Positions 16,481 through 25,196 of a stretch of DNA of 64,000 nucleotides are shown here, in pieces. Position numbers and translations under genes: made by a program. The notes beneath the pieces are model-generated. The model worked only from the letters and a program-made list of their open reading frames with translations. It was not told where the DNA came from and did not search any database. Source of the DNA: Chitinophagaceae bacterium (lineage in GTDB: Bacteria; Bacteroidota; Bacteroidia; Chitinophagales; Chitinophagaceae); assembly GCA_019638595.1 (NCBI GenBank), contig JAHBTJ010000012.1, forward strand, positions 1 to 64,000, read 5' to 3'. Within the stretch, counting starts at the first letter, position 1. Each line of letters starts with the position of its first letter.

Positions 16481-16680
16481 CTACAACATTCGGCTTGGCT
16501 ATATGGCGGCTGGACGAACATATACCCAGCTTTTTGTTCGCTACTCAGCTTCAGCTCCGGCTGACGGATAACGCCGAGCAATAGAATATACAATGAACTT
16601 TTATTTATAAATTTAGCATCGGTTACGGGAAGACGATTTTCAAATACCGTCACATCGTCAAGCAGTACCGTTCGTTGGGC
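16481..16680 (+). repeat. attC17 (200 bp)
   Basis: Left box CTACAAC at 16481, right box GTTGGGC at 16674. Arms CGGCTTGGCTATATGGCGG and CGTCACATCGTCAAGCAG: family F4. Centre AACAATGAACTTTTATTTA. Confidence 0.86.
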
Positions 16681-16705
16681 GTAATTATAAGGACAGACTT
16701 CAACT

Positions 16706-17365
16706 ATGGACATTCCTCTTAAAACAAGACGTTTTTATCCTGACGAACTGCGACTTTTAAAGATTTTGAAAACCCAAAAAGAAAAAGAAGGCGGCGGTAA
16801 AATAAGGTTCTATCACTTTATTATTGCAGGACTTTTAGGGGTAGGGTTCACCTATATAGCGACATTATTGCCAGACAGCTTTTGGACTTTTCTTTTCGGG
16901 ACACTTGCTGTTTTTTCATTTGCGTTTATTGTTTTCACACCTTATGAAATATATAAAATGCGAAGAAAGGGGAAAGACTTTTTACAACGCCTAAACGCAA
17001 CTATAAACCAAGGGACGGTTGACACCTGCCTCATAAATGCAAAGAGAATTGCAGTTGCCAAAGAATATGAAGATGAAGGAGACTTGTTTATAATTGAGTG
17101 CGATACTGACAAAGTTCTTTACCTATGGGACTATGATTATAACCTGCAAAAGAAATTCCCTTGTCTTGACTTTGAAATCTATGAGGATAATTTCTTTAAA
17201 CTTTTTGGCAGACAGGTTTATCCGCTTAGTGACCGTATTACCCCTTTGACAATTGACAAAAAAGCTAAGTGGAACTATATGAGCAAGATTGGTTCACCCG
17301 GACACTTGCAAACTGAGAACAAGAATTTTGACAAACTGATTGAAGAGTATAATAACTGTGCCTAA
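16706..17365 (+). CDS. Membrane protein with two helices and cytoplasmic domain, unknown (cassette 18)
   Basis: A 219-residue protein. A basic N-terminal tail (about 1-32) is followed by two membrane segments (about 36-54 and 60-79) and a soluble C-terminal domain with an EDEGDLFIIECDTDKVLYLWDYDY segment. The order (2TM, then a small beta domain) is seen in many uncharacterised Bacteroidota proteins. The start ATG follows the crossover by 31 bases with GGACAGAC in the leader. Its TAA stop lies in the left attC box. No function can be assigned. Confidence 0.62.
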   Translation: MDIPLKTRRFYPDELRLLKILKTQKEKEGGGKIRFYHFIIAGLLGVGFTYIATLLPDSFWTFLFGTLAVFSFAFIVFTPYEIYKMRRKGKDFLQRLNATINQGTVDTCLINAKRIAVAKEYEDEGDLFIIECDTDKVLYLWDYDYNLQKKFPCLDFEIYEDNFFKLFGRQVYPLSDRITPLTIDKKAKWNYMSKIGSPGHLQTENKNFDKLIEEYNNCA

Positions 17366-17382
17366 CATTCAGTTTTGCGTCA
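17360..17382 (+). repeat. attC18, left arm only
   Basis: Left box GCCTAAC at 17360 and left arm ATTCAGTTTTGCGTCA, as in attC24 (family F6), but no matching right arm or GTT box before the next gene at 17451. The site appears truncated, joining cassettes 18 and 19. Confidence 0.6.
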
Positions 17383-17450
17383 TACATTGACGGTACTTTT
17401 TATAATCATACTGTTAATAAATTAAAAAAACTATTTAACATAAATTTTTT

Positions 17451-18347
17451 ATGAAATATGGTTTAACGTCATTAATTCATCTTTGTCTTTTTTTAAATAC
17501 ACAGGGTCAAACATCGAATAGTGATTTAAATTATTATAATCTCAAAGGGAATGTACAAAAGACATCTGAAACTTGGTTTAACTACAACACAAACAGTTGG
17601 ACACAAGGTGATGTTTTTACGTTTGATAACGATGGTAACATTACTCAAATAACAGAGTACTATGATAATGTTGTAAGTGGTTATCAAGAACGTTTTTATG
17701 ATGCAAAGGGAAATGAAATAGAAAGAAAGATATTCAGAGATGGAAAAATAGATTATCATTCATATTATACCTATGATTCTCTTAGTCAAATTATTAAGAG
17801 CATAAGATTCGATAGCGACAACAAACAATACGATATGACAATTTATGTCCGTAATAAAAAGGGTAAAAAGCTTGCAGATTATTATTATGGTGTAAAAGAT
17901 GAATTTCTAAACAAGGGTGTATATACCTATAATTCAAAAGGCGATTTAATTGAAACCAAATTCTATGATAAGGATAGCTTGATAATAAGAACTGATTCTA
18001 TTCAATATACTTACAATTCAGCTAAAGAAATAATTACAAAAGTTATGTATTACACGAATCTGACGGAAACTTATAATTATGAAAATGGAAAATTGGTGAG
18101 AAAAATAGAAAATCAACCCAGCAACAATCTGTTTGAGGGTGGTCGTTTAATTGAAACCACTTATAATTCTTATGGTGACATTGTACAGGAAAAAGGATAT
18201 TATGGAACACCGACTCAAGAGGATAAAATGGATACTAAATACGAGTATGAGTATGATCTAGAAGGCAATTGGATTAAACAAAATAAATTTCATTCAAAAG
18301 ATGGCTCAAGAGATGGCTATCGTAAAAGAACAATTACTTATTATTAA
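17451..18347 (+). CDS. Secreted YD/RHS-like repeat protein (cassette 19)
   Basis: A 298-residue protein with a short signal peptide (about 1-20, ending NTQGQ). The rest is tandem strands of the YD/MORN-like kind: Y-Y-D-x-x-G-N-x-x, for example FTFDNDGNITQITEYYD, YDAKGNEIERKIFRD, YTYNSKGDLIETKFYDKD, YNSYGDIVQEKGYY and YDLEGNWIKQNKF. Such repeats occur in RHS toxins and in simple secreted proteins of Bacteroidota. No toxin tip or peptidase motif follows, so only an extracytoplasmic binding or structural role can be guessed. It lies 85 bases after the truncated attC18; the base composition is notably AT-rich. Confidence 0.68.
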   Translation: MKYGLTSLIHLCLFLNTQGQTSNSDLNYYNLKGNVQKTSETWFNYNTNSWTQGDVFTFDNDGNITQITEYYDNVVSGYQERFYDAKGNEIERKIFRDGKIDYHSYYTYDSLSQIIKSIRFDSDNKQYDMTIYVRNKKGKKLADYYYGVKDEFLNKGVYTYNSKGDLIETKFYDKDSLIIRTDSIQYTYNSAKEIITKVMYYTNLTETYNYENGKLVRKIENQPSNNLFEGGRLIETTYNSYGDIVQEKGYYGTPTQEDKMDTKYEYEYDLEGNWIKQNKFHSKDGSRDGYRKRTITYY

Positions 18348-18416
18348 CATTCAGACAATGAACAACCTTTGTCGGAACTTCAAATAGTTATGGTTTGAAT
18401 GAACTGTAGCACGAAC

Positions 18417-18603
18417 GCATAACAAGAGGTTTGGCAATATGGCGGGGCGACGAATATATTCTCAACTTCATATCGCTATCAGCCCATATCCGGCAGACGT
18501 AATTCTATTCGGCTTTAGTTCTTATCTTCATCATCAGTAATTCTATTGGGATTCAGTTCCTGTCTGGGCATTATAAAATACCAGCACAGCAGCAAGCCCT
18601 TAA
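18417..18603 (+). repeat. attC19, chimeric and lacking a good right box
   Basis: Left box GCATAAC at 18417 with arm AGAGGTTTGGCAATATGGCGG (F4-like). The right end CCAGCACAGCAGCAAGCCC is F5-like and runs into TTAACATGGGC instead of the usual TGTTCGTT, so the GTT box is missing. Confidence 0.62.
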
Positions 18604-18639
18604 CATGGGCAACTTTAAACTGCAATCAGTTTTTAATTT

Positions 18640-19125
18640 ATGACGAAATTCGACAGATTTCCTTATATACTTATTCTTACTGTTATAGCAACGGGACTTT
18701 GCGGTTGTCCGCCACTTGACCATAAAATTTTTGTCAGGAATATGTCTGCTGACACAGCCCGGCTAACGCTCATTTACAAAGCTCCATTTGACACAATTTC
18801 TAATAGAACTATTGCCGTCAGAGCAACGGACAATATAATCCCCATCAAGAAAAAAAGTATTAAGCAACTAAACGACACTTTTGCCGCCACTTCCGACAGC
18901 GGAAAAGTGACACTGACTGTACCACCAAAATCAACGGTATATGTAAGTGACATTTTGAAGTCGTTTTACATGTTCGCAGACAAGTCTCTTGTGATTGAAC
19001 ATGCAGGTAAATCAGACACAATGACGGCAAACTATCCTTACAAATACCTGCATGGCTTTAGACGGAAGTTTGACCCATCTTATAATTATTTCTATCGGAC
19101 AATAGTTTACTACGACATTAAGTGA
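18640..19125 (+). CDS. Lipoprotein of unknown function (cassette 20)
   Basis: A 161-residue protein with signal segment and lipobox (VIATGLCGC, modified Cys about residue 23), so it is probably membrane-anchored. The mature part begins PPLDHKIFVRNMSADTARLTLIYK, a beta-sandwich-like start, then TVPPKSTVYVSDILKSFYMFADKSLVIEHAGKSDTM. I do not recognise the family. ATG at 18640. The cassette start is uncertain because attC19 lacks its right box. Confidence 0.62.
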   Translation: MTKFDRFPYILILTVIATGLCGCPPLDHKIFVRNMSADTARLTLIYKAPFDTISNRTIAVRATDNIIPIKKKSIKQLNDTFAATSDSGKVTLTVPPKSTVYVSDILKSFYMFADKSLVIEHAGKSDTMTANYPYKYLHGFRRKFDPSYNYFYRTIVYYDIK

Positions 19126-19136
19126 GACAAAGCAGC

Positions 19137-19330
19137 ACACAACATGGGGCTTTGTTCAAGTTGGGCAGGACATTGTAACATCATCTATTTGCAAGCCTCA
19201 GCAGCAGTTCCAGCTTGACGTTATAAATTTGGCTTATGAATAAAACATCAGCAATATTGCAATCATCAACTTCAGTTACGGGCTGACGATTTTAAAATGC
19301 CACCACATCGCCAAGCCACTATCATTATTG
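19137..19330 (+). repeat. attC20 (194 bp), chimeric, ATT in place of GTT box
   Basis: Left box ACACAAC at 19137 with an F1 arm (GGGGCTTTGTTCAAGTTGGG); the right arm CACCACATCGCCAAGCC is F4. The last box reads ATTATTG at 19324 where GTTATTG is expected. Confidence 0.7.
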
Positions 19331-19349
19331 GAAACTATACACACCCTGC

Positions 19350-19607
19350 GTTGGCAACATTTTCCGACACGACTTTATTTTTACAGACGACCAAATACTG
19401 ACTTATGCCAGTATTTCGGGCGACACTAACCCTATTCACGTTTCTGAAACTTATGCCGGACAGACAATTTTTGAACGTTGTATAGTTCACGGTTATTTCA
19501 GTATCAGTATATTTTCCAAAGTTTATGGGACACTTCTATATCCAGACGGACACCTTTTAATAAGCCAGACAGCAAAGTATATAAAACCCGTTTTCACAGG
19601 CATTTAA
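19350..19607 (+). pseudogene. MaoC-like hydratase, no start codon (cassette 21)
   Basis: An open frame of 85 codons reading FRHDFIFTDDQILTYASISGDTNPIH and later HGYFSISIFSKVYG and AKYIKPVFTG. This is the hot-dog fold of MaoC/PhaJ-type (R)-enoyl-CoA hydratases, with the catalytic Asp/His of the hydratase motif seen in GDTNPIHV. No ATG, GTG or TTG start is available in frame before the domain, and the C-terminal part of the usual 140-residue domain is missing. I call it a remnant. Confidence 0.65.
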
Positions 19608-19646
19608 TACACCGCTTTTTTTACGACCAAACAACTTTTTCCCAAC

Positions 19647-20137
19647 ATTATTATAAGATTAGCTCTTGACAACGACTTTGAAAATATTTACCAAATATGA
19701 TTGGAAGGTATTGAAAACTCTTTTGATGCTGAACAATTTAACAAAAAAGAATTGAAACAAAAGTTCAAAGAAAATTTTCAGGACAGAAAAGGCATTTTCA
19801 ATTTTTGGGTAGCCATTGATGCCGACAGCAATATCTTAGGCTGGCAATCATTAATCAAAGTTTCAACTCATCCTTTTAAAGAAAACACTTATGCTGAAAG
19901 CAGTACATACATTACGAAAAATACAAGATTTAAGGGGTTGAGGAAAATGCTTCTTGACTATGTAATGAAAGAGGCTGAAAAAGTACGTTAGAATATATTG
20001 TCGGTTTTGTTTCGCTGACAAATGACGCAGCAAGAAAAGTTACATAAGAAACAGGCTGGATAGAAGTTGGTGAAATTCCAAAATCAAAAAAGGGAAACAA
20101 CAAGTTTCCTAAATCATTTTTAGTTAGACCTGTATGA
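19647..20137 (+). pseudogene. GNAT acetyltransferase, broken by stops and a frameshift
   Basis: A degraded GNAT N-acetyltransferase. The frame begins IIIRLALDNDFENIYQI, is interrupted by TGA at 19698, continues EGIENSFDAEQF to GWQSLIKVSTHPFKENTYAESSTYITKNTRFKGLRKMLL, and then the C-terminal part (EYIVGFVSLTNDAARKV, then ETGWIEVGEIPKSKKGNNKF) lies in another frame with one more stop (TAA at about 20047). The original length would be about 160 residues. The TTG-started stretch 19701-19991 alone would lack both ends of the domain, so function is unlikely. Confidence 0.68.
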
Positions 20138-20415
20138 CAAAGGAACTGGCAATATAAATTATCGGAATATTAACGTTGATAGCTTCTTACGCAATCAAGC
20201 TCATTGGCTTTCCTGAACAAATCCAAAAAATAAGGAAATCAAAATCTGTTGATGGAATTTCAAAATCACTTTTCATTACTTCTTTTATTTCATTCGTGCT
20301 TTGGACGATTTACGGGTTTTTGAAAGACGACTGGGTAATTATGTTGGCACAGGGCTTAGGAGCAATCGTAGGTGGCATTTTGTTATTCTACCTATGGAAG
20401 TATCGAAAGAGATAA
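20134..20415 (+). pseudogene. SemiSWEET-like PQ-loop membrane protein with early stop
   Basis: The frame from ATG 20134 gives MTKELAI, a TAA at 20155, then IIGILTLIASYAIKLIGFPEQIQKIRKSKSVDGIS and two further helices: 93 codons with three membrane segments and a PQ-loop-like FPEQIQ motif, the size and layout of bacterial SemiSWEET sugar transporters. Translation from TTG 20176 would give 79 residues lacking most of helix 1. It overlaps the end of the upstream GNAT remnant by four bases. Either a pseudogene or a shortened protein. Confidence 0.58.
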
Positions 20416-20501
20416 TAATCTTCATTGCATTAATTTCCAGCCTGCTTCATATCTATCCCAACTCTTTGATTTTGTATATTTGTAGCATTACAATTTAAGG
20501 A

Positions 20502-21539
20502 ATGGATTTAGACAAATCAAAATATAGCAGTTTACTCAATGAAATAGGTAATTTACTACAAAACGGCAGAAAGCAGACTGCCCAATCTGTAAACACCATC
20601 TTGGTGCAGACCTATTGGCTTATAGGCAAGCATATCGTTGAGTTTGAGCAAGGTGGGAAAGAAAAAGCTGATTATGGAAGCAATCTTTTAGACCAACTCT
20701 CAAAAGACCTATCGCAACATTATGGAAAAGGTTTTAGCCGCTCCAATGTATTTCAAATCAGGCAGTTTTACTTGCGTTTCTCAAAAATCCAGACACTGTC
20801 TGGACAATTTGAAGACACTGATAATCAATCACTCAAACTGAGTTGGAGTCATTACATTGAAATTCTGAAATCTGACACCGACCTTGAAATCAGTTTTTAC
20901 ACCAAGCAATCCGAGAAAGAAAATTGGAGTGTTCGGGAACTCAAACGTCAAATGAAAAGTATGCTGTTTCATCGTTTGGCATTGAGCAAAGACAAAAAAG
21001 GCGTTTTAGAACTATCTGAACAAGGACAGGAAATTCAAAAATCCGAAGACATCATCAAAGACCCTTATGTTTTGGAATTTCTGAATATTCCTGAAAATCA
21101 CAAATATCTTGAAAGCGATTTGGAAGAAAAACTCATTTCTAATCTGCAAAACTTCCTATTGGAATTGGGCAAAGGATTTACGTTTTTGAAACGGCAGTTC
21201 CGAATTTCAATAGGCGGAAAACATTTTTACGTGGACTTGTTTTTTTATCATCACATTTTAAAGTGCTTTGTTTTGATTGACCTGAAACGTGGAGAAGTAG
21301 AACATGAAGACGTTGGACAAATGAACTTGTACCTTAACTATTTTCGTAAAGAGCAAAACACGGAAGGAGACAATCCACCAATAGGAATAGTTTGAGGAGC
21401 TTCAAAACATAACATCTTGGTAGAATATGCAACTGAAAACATCAGCAACCAATTATTCATAAGTAAATACCAACTCTATCTGCCAGACAAAAAGCAACTT
21501 GAAAACGAACTAAACAAACTACTTGACGAAGAAGAATAG
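20502..21539 (+). pseudogene. DUF1016/YhcG-type PDDEXK protein with late in-frame stop
   Basis: From ATG 20502 the frame reads 297 codons to TGA at 21393, then continues GASKHNILVEYATENISNQLFISKYQLYLPDKKQLENEL to TAG at 21537: 345 codons, the usual length. The N-terminal part (SVNTILVQTYWLIGKHIVEFEQGGKEKADYG, then LSKDLSQHYGKGFSRSNVF) and the C-terminal nuclease part (GKHFYVDLFFYHHILKCFVLIDLKRGE) identify the DUF1016 family, with the D and L-K motif residues still present. Members often sit in restriction or defence islands. The stop removes the last strand and helix, so the product may be inactive. Confidence 0.72.
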
Positions 21540-21543
21540 CTGC

Positions 21544-21737
21544 CCATAACACGGGGTTTTATGCAAGTTGGGCTTGACGTTGTACCATCAGCTATTTGCA
21601 AATCCCGGCTTCAGTTCGGGCTCGACGAATAACTATCAGCTTTTGTACATAACTTCAACAAAACATTTTCAATCAGCAGCGGCTCCGGGCAGACGGATTT
21701 CTATTCCCCCACCTGCGCGAAGCCCTGTTCGTTGTGC
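21544..21737 (+). repeat. attC21 (194 bp)
   Basis: Left box CCATAAC at 21544, right box GTTGTGC at 21731. Arms GGGGTTTTATGCAAGTTGGG and CCCACCTGCGCGAAGCCC: family F1 with a few mismatches. Confidence 0.85.
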
Positions 21738-21811
21738 GTCATTTTATAACAACCCTCAGAGCAAGACAAATTTTCGTGTTAAAGTGACAACACTTCAAAT
21801 AAAGAGATTAA

Positions 21812-22300
21812 ATGAAAGTAATTAATATTCATAAAAGGACAATTCAGCAACCTAGTTCTAAAATTGGAGAATTGTTGAACACTTTAGCTACAGACAATGA
21901 TATGATGTTGGCAACTAACAAATGGTCGCCAATGAGACTTGACAGAGGATTACAAGTTGGTTCAAAAGGTGGGCACGGACCAATAAAATATTTTGTAACC
22001 GACTATCAACCACAAAAGTCTGTGACTTTCCAGTTTGACTTGAAAGGTTTTTACGGTTTTCACAAATTTGAATTAACCAAGTTAGACACAGACAGAACAG
22101 AACTCTCTCACATTATTGATATGACAACGAAAGGTTCTGCGACAATAAAATGGGCTTTGGCTGTACGTTGGTTACACGATGCTTACATTGAAGATGCCTT
22201 TGACAAAGTAGAAAATCATTATACCACAGACAAAAAAGTAAGTGAATGGAGTTTATGGGTTAAAATTTTAAGAAAAGTAATGAAACCAAAAAAGAAATAA
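21812..22300 (+). CDS. SRPBCC-fold (START/polyketide-cyclase-like) protein (cassette 22)
   Basis: A 162-residue soluble protein with the SRPBCC helix-grip pattern: an N-terminal strand (KVINIHKRTIQQPSSKIGELLNTLA), the middle strands (GPIKYFVTDYQPQKSVTFQF, then HKFELTKLDTDRTELSHIIDM) and a long C-terminal helix (WLHDAYIEDAFDKVENHY). This fold binds hydrophobic ligands; specific function unknown. ATG at 21812, 80 bases into the cassette. Cassette start GTTGTGCG is complementary to its end CGCACAAC at 22308. Confidence 0.75.
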   Translation: MKVINIHKRTIQQPSSKIGELLNTLATDNDMMLATNKWSPMRLDRGLQVGSKGGHGPIKYFVTDYQPQKSVTFQFDLKGFYGFHKFELTKLDTDRTELSHIIDMTTKGSATIKWALAVRWLHDAYIEDAFDKVENHYTTDKKVSEWSLWVKILRKVMKPKKK

Positions 22301-22308
22301 AAACGAAC

Positions 22309-22501
22309 GCACAACAGGGCGCTTTGTGCAAGTTGGGCAAAACATTATATCATCGGTGGTATACCGCTATCAGCTTTGGTTTCGGCTGGACGAATATTTC
22401 TCAACTATAGTGTTTAACTTTATCAATAAATTTTCAATCGGCAGCGGTTCGGTCATATGGGAATTCTTTTACAAACCATCAGCAATACCTGCTCGTTACC
22501 T
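22309..22501 (+). repeat. attC22 (193 bp), chimeric arms
   Basis: Left box GCACAAC at 22309, right box GTTACCT at 22495. The left arm is F1-like (GGGCGCTTTGTGCAAGTTGG), the right arm F3 (ACCATCAGCAATACC). Confidence 0.78.
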
Positions 22502-22518
22502 GCAATATCAATGAGACT

Positions 22519-24081
22519 ATGAGACTTTTCCGTATCATATTAACCATCACGTTCTTTCTTATAACACAGTTTCAATTATTAGCTCAAACACAATACAACG
22601 ACAGAAATAAATTTGAAGTGAAGCAATTACAAGAGGATTTCAAAGTGCTTCGGAAAGTTTTGGAAGAAGTACATCCGGGACTGTACAGATATTCCAGTAA
22701 GAAAATAGTTGACTCTTTATTTAATTCCTCCTATAACCAGGTCATTACCCCAATGACTGAAATTGAATTTTACAGGATTATAAATAAAATGGTTACTTCA
22801 ATTAGAGATGAGCATACGTTTGCGCTTCCATCCAAAGCTTGGTGGGATTCGAAAATCGGGCAAACAGTATATTATAACTCAATTAATAGCGGAAATGCAT
22901 TATTATTTCCTTTTTTTATCAAGATACTTGATAACCGGCTCTATATAGATAATAACCTGAGCGATGATCTTTCTTTAAACCGCGGCGACGAGATACTGCA
23001 AATCAATGGACAAACTGCTAAAGAAGTTTTAGAAACGCTTTTACCCTCTATCCACACAAATGGGTATATAGAGACATTTAAAAAGAGAAACCTTGAGCAA
23101 TTTTCAATGCATCAAACCTATAACCGTTTTATAGTTCATTATGCATTGTTTATTGGTATGCCCGACACCTTTCACTTAAGAGTAAAACGTTATGGAAGTA
23201 ATCAAATTGAAGCGGTGAATATAACTGCATTAACTTCAAAAACAATTTATCAGCATTATTGGAGACGGTATTCAACATTAAACGATCCGAAGAAACACAG
23301 AGAAAATCCCTCTGAGTTCAACCTGTTAAATGATTCAACTGCTTACCTCAGACTTTCTGATTTTCATGATTATGCCTGGCTAAAATATAATTATAGCACA
23401 TCAACAGAATTCAAAAGTATTGCACACATTCTCCATAAGAAGTCAATAAAAAACCTCATTATTGACCTGAGAAATAATGAAGGTGGAGATTTGGGAATTG
23501 GGATGAAACTTATGCCTTATATAACCACTGGCACATTTCAGCCTTACCAATATCACGAAGTAAACAATTACAGGTTTCCTGAACTGAAGGCTTATTTTGA
23601 AGATTCCACAGCATTTCCCAATTATCCGGACGAGCTTTTTATAGCTCAGAAAAATGGTACTTTTAGAAGTAACCCGCAATATAAAACTGAAAAATGGTCA
23701 AGACCAATGCAACCAGACTCTAATAATTACAAAAACAATTTGTATGTTCTTATTAATGGCGCTACAGGCTCTGCTGCTTCTATTTTTGCGACGCTGATAA
23801 GAGTGAATAGAAAAGATGCAGTTTTTGTAGGTGAAGAAAGTGGCGGCGATATGGAAGGCCCTGTTTCAGGATCGGGAACTGACATTACTTTGCCTAATAC
23901 CAAAACCAGGGTGGACATTCCGTGGATTAAAAGAGCTGTGAACCTGAATGGTTATGAGCAAACCAAAGGTCATGGAATACAGCCTGATTATGGTATCACT
24001 CCTTCGGTTAAAGATTTTACTAATAACGTGGACACTGAATTAGGATTCACCATTTCTCTCATTGAGAATAGAAAGAAATAA
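22519..24081 (+). CDS. S41 family (tail-specific-type) serine peptidase, secreted (cassette 23)
   Basis: A 520-residue protein with a signal peptide (MRLFRIILTITFFLITQFQLLA). An N-terminal helical part (about 30-110: LRKVLEEVHPGLYRYS, RDEHTFALP) and a PDZ-like part (about 130-215, RGDEILQINGQTAKEVL) precede the S41 core: LIIDLRNNEGGDLGIG near 315-330, the nucleophile Ser in NGATGSAASIFATLI near 417, and the GEESGGD motif near 440. S41 peptidases degrade or process periplasmic proteins. The length suits the Bacteroidota subfamily without an extra domain. ATG at 22519. Start and end boxes of the cassette do not match well. Confidence 0.85.
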   Translation: MRLFRIILTITFFLITQFQLLAQTQYNDRNKFEVKQLQEDFKVLRKVLEEVHPGLYRYSSKKIVDSLFNSSYNQVITPMTEIEFYRIINKMVTSIRDEHTFALPSKAWWDSKIGQTVYYNSINSGNALLFPFFIKILDNRLYIDNNLSDDLSLNRGDEILQINGQTAKEVLETLLPSIHTNGYIETFKKRNLEQFSMHQTYNRFIVHYALFIGMPDTFHLRVKRYGSNQIEAVNITALTSKTIYQHYWRRYSTLNDPKKHRENPSEFNLLNDSTAYLRLSDFHDYAWLKYNYSTSTEFKSIAHILHKKSIKNLIIDLRNNEGGDLGIGMKLMPYITTGTFQPYQYHEVNNYRFPELKAYFEDSTAFPNYPDELFIAQKNGTFRSNPQYKTEKWSRPMQPDSNNYKNNLYVLINGATGSAASIFATLIRVNRKDAVFVGEESGGDMEGPVSGSGTDITLPNTKTRVDIPWIKRAVNLNGYEQTKGHGIQPDYGITPSVKDFTNNVDTELGFTISLIENRKK

Positions 24082-24093
24082 AACAGATACTGC

Positions 24094-24290
24094 TGCCAAC
24101 AGGCAGTTTGGCTATATGGCGGGCGACGAAGATATTCTCAGCTTGGCTGTTCGATATTCGGCTTCAGTTCCGGCCTACGAATAACGCCGGACAACAGAAT
24201 AAACAATGAACTTTTATTTATAAATTTAGCATCGGTTACGGGAATACGGATTACGGATTATCGACACATCGCCAATCCCTACCGTTGGCT
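24094..24290 (+). repeat. attC23 (197 bp)
   Basis: Left box TGCCAAC at 24094, right box GTTGGCT at 24284. Arms GGCAGTTTGGCTATATGGCGG-like and CGACACATCGCCAATCC: family F4, with AACAATGAACTTTTATTTA in the centre. Confidence 0.86.
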
Positions 24291-24299
24291 GCAATCAAA

Positions 24300-24890
24300 A
24301 TGGACACCTTACGACTTCAAAAATATCAAAGACAAGGTTCGTTAATCGACAAAGAAACGAACTCACTTAAAAAAGTATCCGGAAAGAAAAATAACTTTCA
24401 CGGTAACACTACGTTGACAAACAAAGGACTTGTTAAATCCGAGGCACAGTTCCTCGAATACTTCGTAAATGATAAGCCTTTATCAGAACTGCTGGATAAT
24501 TTCTATAATTCAAAAACAACCATTTTAGAAAATTGGATTGGAGCATTGGGTACAAATTCAAAGACCGATATTATTAAAGTAAAGCAACTTATAGGAAAGG
24601 AAGTTTCGGACAAAGAAATAAGGCAAGTATATCCTTCAGCATGGACTGATGACGAATTTAGTTGGTACTTGGAGAAGTATCGGGAAGAGTTAAAAAAAAC
24701 TAAAGTATTAATTTATTGTTGTGCCGAGTGCGGTGACTATGATTGCGGAGGCATTGCTGTAACGATTGACAAAACTGACAGCTCTGTAACTTGGACAATA
24801 AAAGAAGGCGACAAAGCCCTGAGATTTGAGTTTGACAAGTATTCATATTTCGAAGTATTCAACAACTATTTGAGGATAGTTGCCAAGTGA
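24300..24890 (+). CDS. Soluble protein with CCAECGDYDCGG motif, immunity-like (cassette 24)
   Basis: A 196-residue soluble protein from ATG 24300 (a TTG at 24285 lies in the attC right box). The first half is helical and Lys-rich (LTNKGLVKSEAQFLEYFVNDKPLSELLDNFY). The second half carries VLIYCCAECGDYDCGGIAVTI, then SSVTWTIKEGDKALRFEFDKYSYFEVF. A similar Cys-rich strand (CxxCGDxGCG) followed by W and an F-x-F-D-x-x-Y motif is found in small immunity-type proteins, so an immunity or zinc-binding role is possible, not shown. Cassette start and end agree with one mismatch (24284 and 24897). Confidence 0.6.
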   Translation: MDTLRLQKYQRQGSLIDKETNSLKKVSGKKNNFHGNTTLTNKGLVKSEAQFLEYFVNDKPLSELLDNFYNSKTTILENWIGALGTNSKTDIIKVKQLIGKEVSDKEIRQVYPSAWTDDEFSWYLEKYREELKKTKVLIYCCAECGDYDCGGIAVTIDKTDSSVTWTIKEGDKALRFEFDKYSYFEVFNNYLRIVAK

Positions 24891-24899
24891 CCTGACTGC

Positions 24900-25140
24900 A
24901 GGCAACATTCAGTTTTGCGTCAGCAGGGGGCGACGAATAAGTCCTCATCTTAGTGCTACTATCAGCGGCATATCCGGCTGACCGAACGCTAATGAGCAAC
25001 ACCCGCCCGAACACACCGTTCGGTACGGGCGGAAAATATATTCTCAACTTTTGTATCTTACACTGGCAACAGTACCGGGTTGGACGTTTTTCATCCCGAA
25101 AATCCGGGACTGCCGAACGCAAAGCTGTTGCCCGTTAGCA
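24900..25140 (+). repeat. attC24 (241 bp), enlarged by a GC-rich hairpin
   Basis: Left box AGGCAAC at 24900, right box GTTAGCA at 25134. Arms AGTTTTGCGTCAGCAGG and CTGCCGAACGCAAAGCT pair: family F6. It is about 45 bases longer than its relatives; the extra part includes a hairpin with arms CCGCCCG (25003) and CGGGCGG (25026). Confidence 0.82.
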
Positions 25141-25196
25141 GTAACTTTTAATGAGAGCCAAAACCCAAATAAAGGACTTACTTAAAAATTGAATCT

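Noticed and set aside
19350-19356. GTTGGCA as another cassette boundary before the MaoC-like remnant
   Set aside because: It fits the box pattern, but the bases also encode the V-G part expected in MaoC-type proteins, and no arm precedes it.
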